Source: Taxillus chinensis
Taxonomy: Eukaryota > Streptophyta > Magnoliopsida > Santalales > Loranthaceae
Length of the DNA stretch: 64,000 nt
Reading direction: 5' to 3'
NCBI GenBank assembly: GCA_023512835.1
Contig: CM042084.1
Location: forward strand, 13,293,842 to 13,357,841
The notes beneath the pieces were generated by a model. That model made no database searches, was not told the DNA's origin, and saw only the letters and a program-made list of their open reading frames with translations. Shown piece by piece: positions 62,078 through 64,000 of this stretch; the first letter of the stretch is position 1, and every line of letters begins with the position of its first letter. Both the position numbers and the translations under genes were made by a program.

Positions 62078-64000
62078 ATGGCGGTACCATCTGTATCCTC
62101 TCTGGCATCCTCTTTCTCTTCCCTCTCCTTCTCCTCTCACGTCTCTCGCCAGCCCCCGGTCCTTTCACTTGCCCCTCCCAAGCCTCTCTCCCTCACCCGC
62201 TCGCTCAAGTCGCCGCCGCAATCTCTCGTTGTCGCCGCCACCGCCACCGTCGCTTCGCCCTTAGAGCTCTCCGAGACCATCCCTGACCTCAAAAAGTATG
62301 TCAAATCGAAGCTCCCCGGTGGGTTTGCTGCCCAAACGATCATCGGCACTGGGCGCCGCAAATGTGCCATTGCTCGCGTCGTCCTCCAGGAAGGGACTGG
62401 AAAAGTCATCATTAATTATCGGGACGCCAAGGTACGCTTATGTTTCAGTTTTTCAAATGCACGCAAATGAATCGATTGTTGATCATCGTGTTTGGGGCTG
62501 GAGATTAGGGTTATTGAAATGAAATTTAAGATTTTATTTGCATCAAGGTTTAATTTATCAGTTTTTGGAATTTCTGTTGTTAGTTTCCCGTGTCGAATAA
62601 TCTATAAATGTCCTGAAAATGCATTTGGAACCAATTGGATGTTGTCAATCCTGAATTGGGCTGCTGTTGCGGAGATATTACACTATGGCGGGTTTTCATC
62701 AATTGTACTTTTGAGAATCAACGCAGGTCGATGCAGGATAGGTTGATAGTTAGATACAGGGCTGATGAAATACAGTAATTCAGCGCACAAGCCATTTAGC
62801 CTTGTTCCTCCTGTGTTTTCTTACAAACTGATTACATCTTTTATTGCTGTTTGTTGCTGAGTACATCTTTTCAGACTTGTTATATGCTCTAAGCTTTCTA
62901 GTGAACCCCATACTGTTCTTAAAAAAGATGTTTCAGGGCCATTTTTAAAGCATTCTTCAGTTACATGTCCTGCATATGATTTTCTTGAATTTGAAAAGTG
63001 ATTTTTTACACAATTTGATGTGATACTTAATTGTCAAAAAAAAAAAAAAGTTACGTTTTTTTGAATGCAGTGAGGCCTATGGAGGATGATGTTTTTGCCT
63101 TCCTGGGTAAATTTTGAGAGTACAATTTATGTTTTGGAAATTCAATATGTTCGGGGCTTAATATCATTCTAATATGCTTGTCACTCATACATCCTTTTGC
63201 TTATGATGGTAGATTATTATACTACTACGTTATGCTGGTGTTAACAATTTATGTTTTGGTCCTTTTGCAATAATTTTTATCCTTTTCCATTGATGCTGGT
63301 GTTGACTGAATGGTTAAATGACTTCCACATTTTGATCTATCAGTATCAAATTTGGTTATTATTTATTTATTAATAAGGAAATAAATGGGATTAAAGTTGC
63401 ACACCAGAGTCCATCAATGAATCTCTTGCTTCTTGTTAAAGTTGCAAACTCCTGGTAGCTGCCATAGGCTTGTAGTCTTTGAACCACTATATCATTACTC
63501 TATGCAGTGGCGAGGGGCAAACCTTGGCAGTAACGATAAAGTTACTGCCTCATGACTTGGGTCATAAGTTCGAGTTGCGGGCATCTCTTGTAATTAAATT
63601 AATTGTAAGAAAAGGCTGTATTTATATTGACCTTTGTGGCCCAATTCCTTCCTGAATGGGTTTGCCCTTTGCCCCCTTTCTCTATGCAGTGGCAAATTCT
63701 AGTCTATTATCGGGTTCTTAATATCGTGCAGGAATACCTGCAAGGGAATCCCTTGTGGCTTCAATACCTGAAAATCCCCTTGGTGACCTTGGGGTTTGAA
63801 AATACCTATGATGTTTTTGTCAAAGCGCATGGCGGGGGCCTATCTGGGCAGGCACAGGCAATAACCCTTGGCGTTGCCAGAGCGTTGTTGAAAGTGAATC
63901 CCAACTACAGGCCAACATTGAGAAAGGAAGGGCTTCTCACCAGGGACTCACGGGTTGTCGAGAGGAAAAAAGTTGGTCTCAAGAAAGCTCGCAAAGCCCC
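62078..64000 (+). CDS. RPS9: Plastid 30S ribosomal protein S9 (partial at window end)
   Basis: Exon 1 is 62078-62431 (118 codons, donor AAG|GTACGC); exon 2 is 63732 to beyond 64000 (acceptor GTGCAG|GAA), both phase 0. ATG 62078 in CAACCATGG is chosen over the TTG-led frame at 62069. Residues 1-~55 are Ser/Pro-rich with no acids, a typical chloroplast transit peptide. The uS9 domain follows: [14 protein letters not shown] near residue 90, the [20 protein letters not shown] block in exon 2, and [19 protein letters not shown] at the edge. Only about five residues are expected to be missing after the window. It is a small-subunit protein near the decoding site of the plastid ribosome. Confidence 0.95.
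63512..63679 (+). mobile_element. Au-like tRNA-derived SINE in the RPS9 intron
   Basis: 168 bp flanked by a perfect 14-bp direct repeat CTCTATGCAGTGGC (63498-63511 and 63680-63693). The left part has an AGGGGCAAACCTTGGC start, a TGGCAGTAACGA A-box-like region and a GTTCGAGTT B box, then AAGGCTGT and CCTTTGTGGCCC further on, in the order I know from plant Au SINEs. It ends in GCCCCCTTT. It is in the sense orientation within the intron, close to the exon 2 acceptor. Confidence 0.82.

Overview
This window is nuclear DNA of a flowering plant, most likely a eudicot. The genes are intron-containing and plant-specific: a two-LIM-domain protein, a ZCF37-like protein, plastid ribosomal protein S9 with a transit peptide, and plant cytochrome c. 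Between them lies AT-rich DNA packed with LTR retrotransposons, hAT, Mutator-like and Tourist-like elements, a SINE and microsatellites. Species cannot be read from the sequence.

Layout. 0-5.3 kb: AT-rich DNA with a hairpin-rich repeat (871-1114), a hAT transposase relic (1690-2070), and an ARM-repeat gene on the minus strand (3867-5101). 6.7-7.8 kb: a Mutator-like element with long terminal inverted repeats and a perfect 10-bp target-site duplication (TSD). 11.4-21.5 kb: a young Ty1/copia element (242-bp LTRs, ATTAG TSD). Its 3' LTR is split by a 5,115-bp Ty3/gypsy-type element in the opposite orientation, with a GTGAT TSD. 24.3-26.2 kb: a small solo LTR and a ZCF37-like membrane-anchored protein gene. 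28.7-37 kb: Tourist-like MITEs and an old, stop-riddled Ty1/copia element sitting inside a pentatricopeptide-repeat (PPR) pseudogene. 37.6-40.1 kb: a hAT MITE and a tandem duplication. 42.2-44.0 kb: a five-exon LIM gene with a (TC)36 tract in its leader. 44.2-45.4 kb: an assembly gap of 500 N flanked by two identical 338-bp sequences. 46.3-49.4 kb: a two-exon F-box gene. 49.5 kb: a tRNA-Arg(UCU) gene back-to-back with it. 53.0-55.5 kb: a three-exon cytochrome c gene. 56-57.9 kb: a diverged tandem duplication. 59.3-60.0 kb: a non-autonomous hAT element. 62.1 kb to the end: plastid RPS9, cut by the window edge, with an Au-like SINE in its intron.

The host genes do not form a pathway. They are unrelated housekeeping or regulatory genes separated by transposons. 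I rebuilt splice sites by eye from GT/AG boundaries, phase continuity and family knowledge. No new biological system stands out. The most informative signals are the nested insertions with exact TSDs, the split PPR relic, the assembly artefact at the gap and the unexplained hairpin cluster near 0.9 kb.
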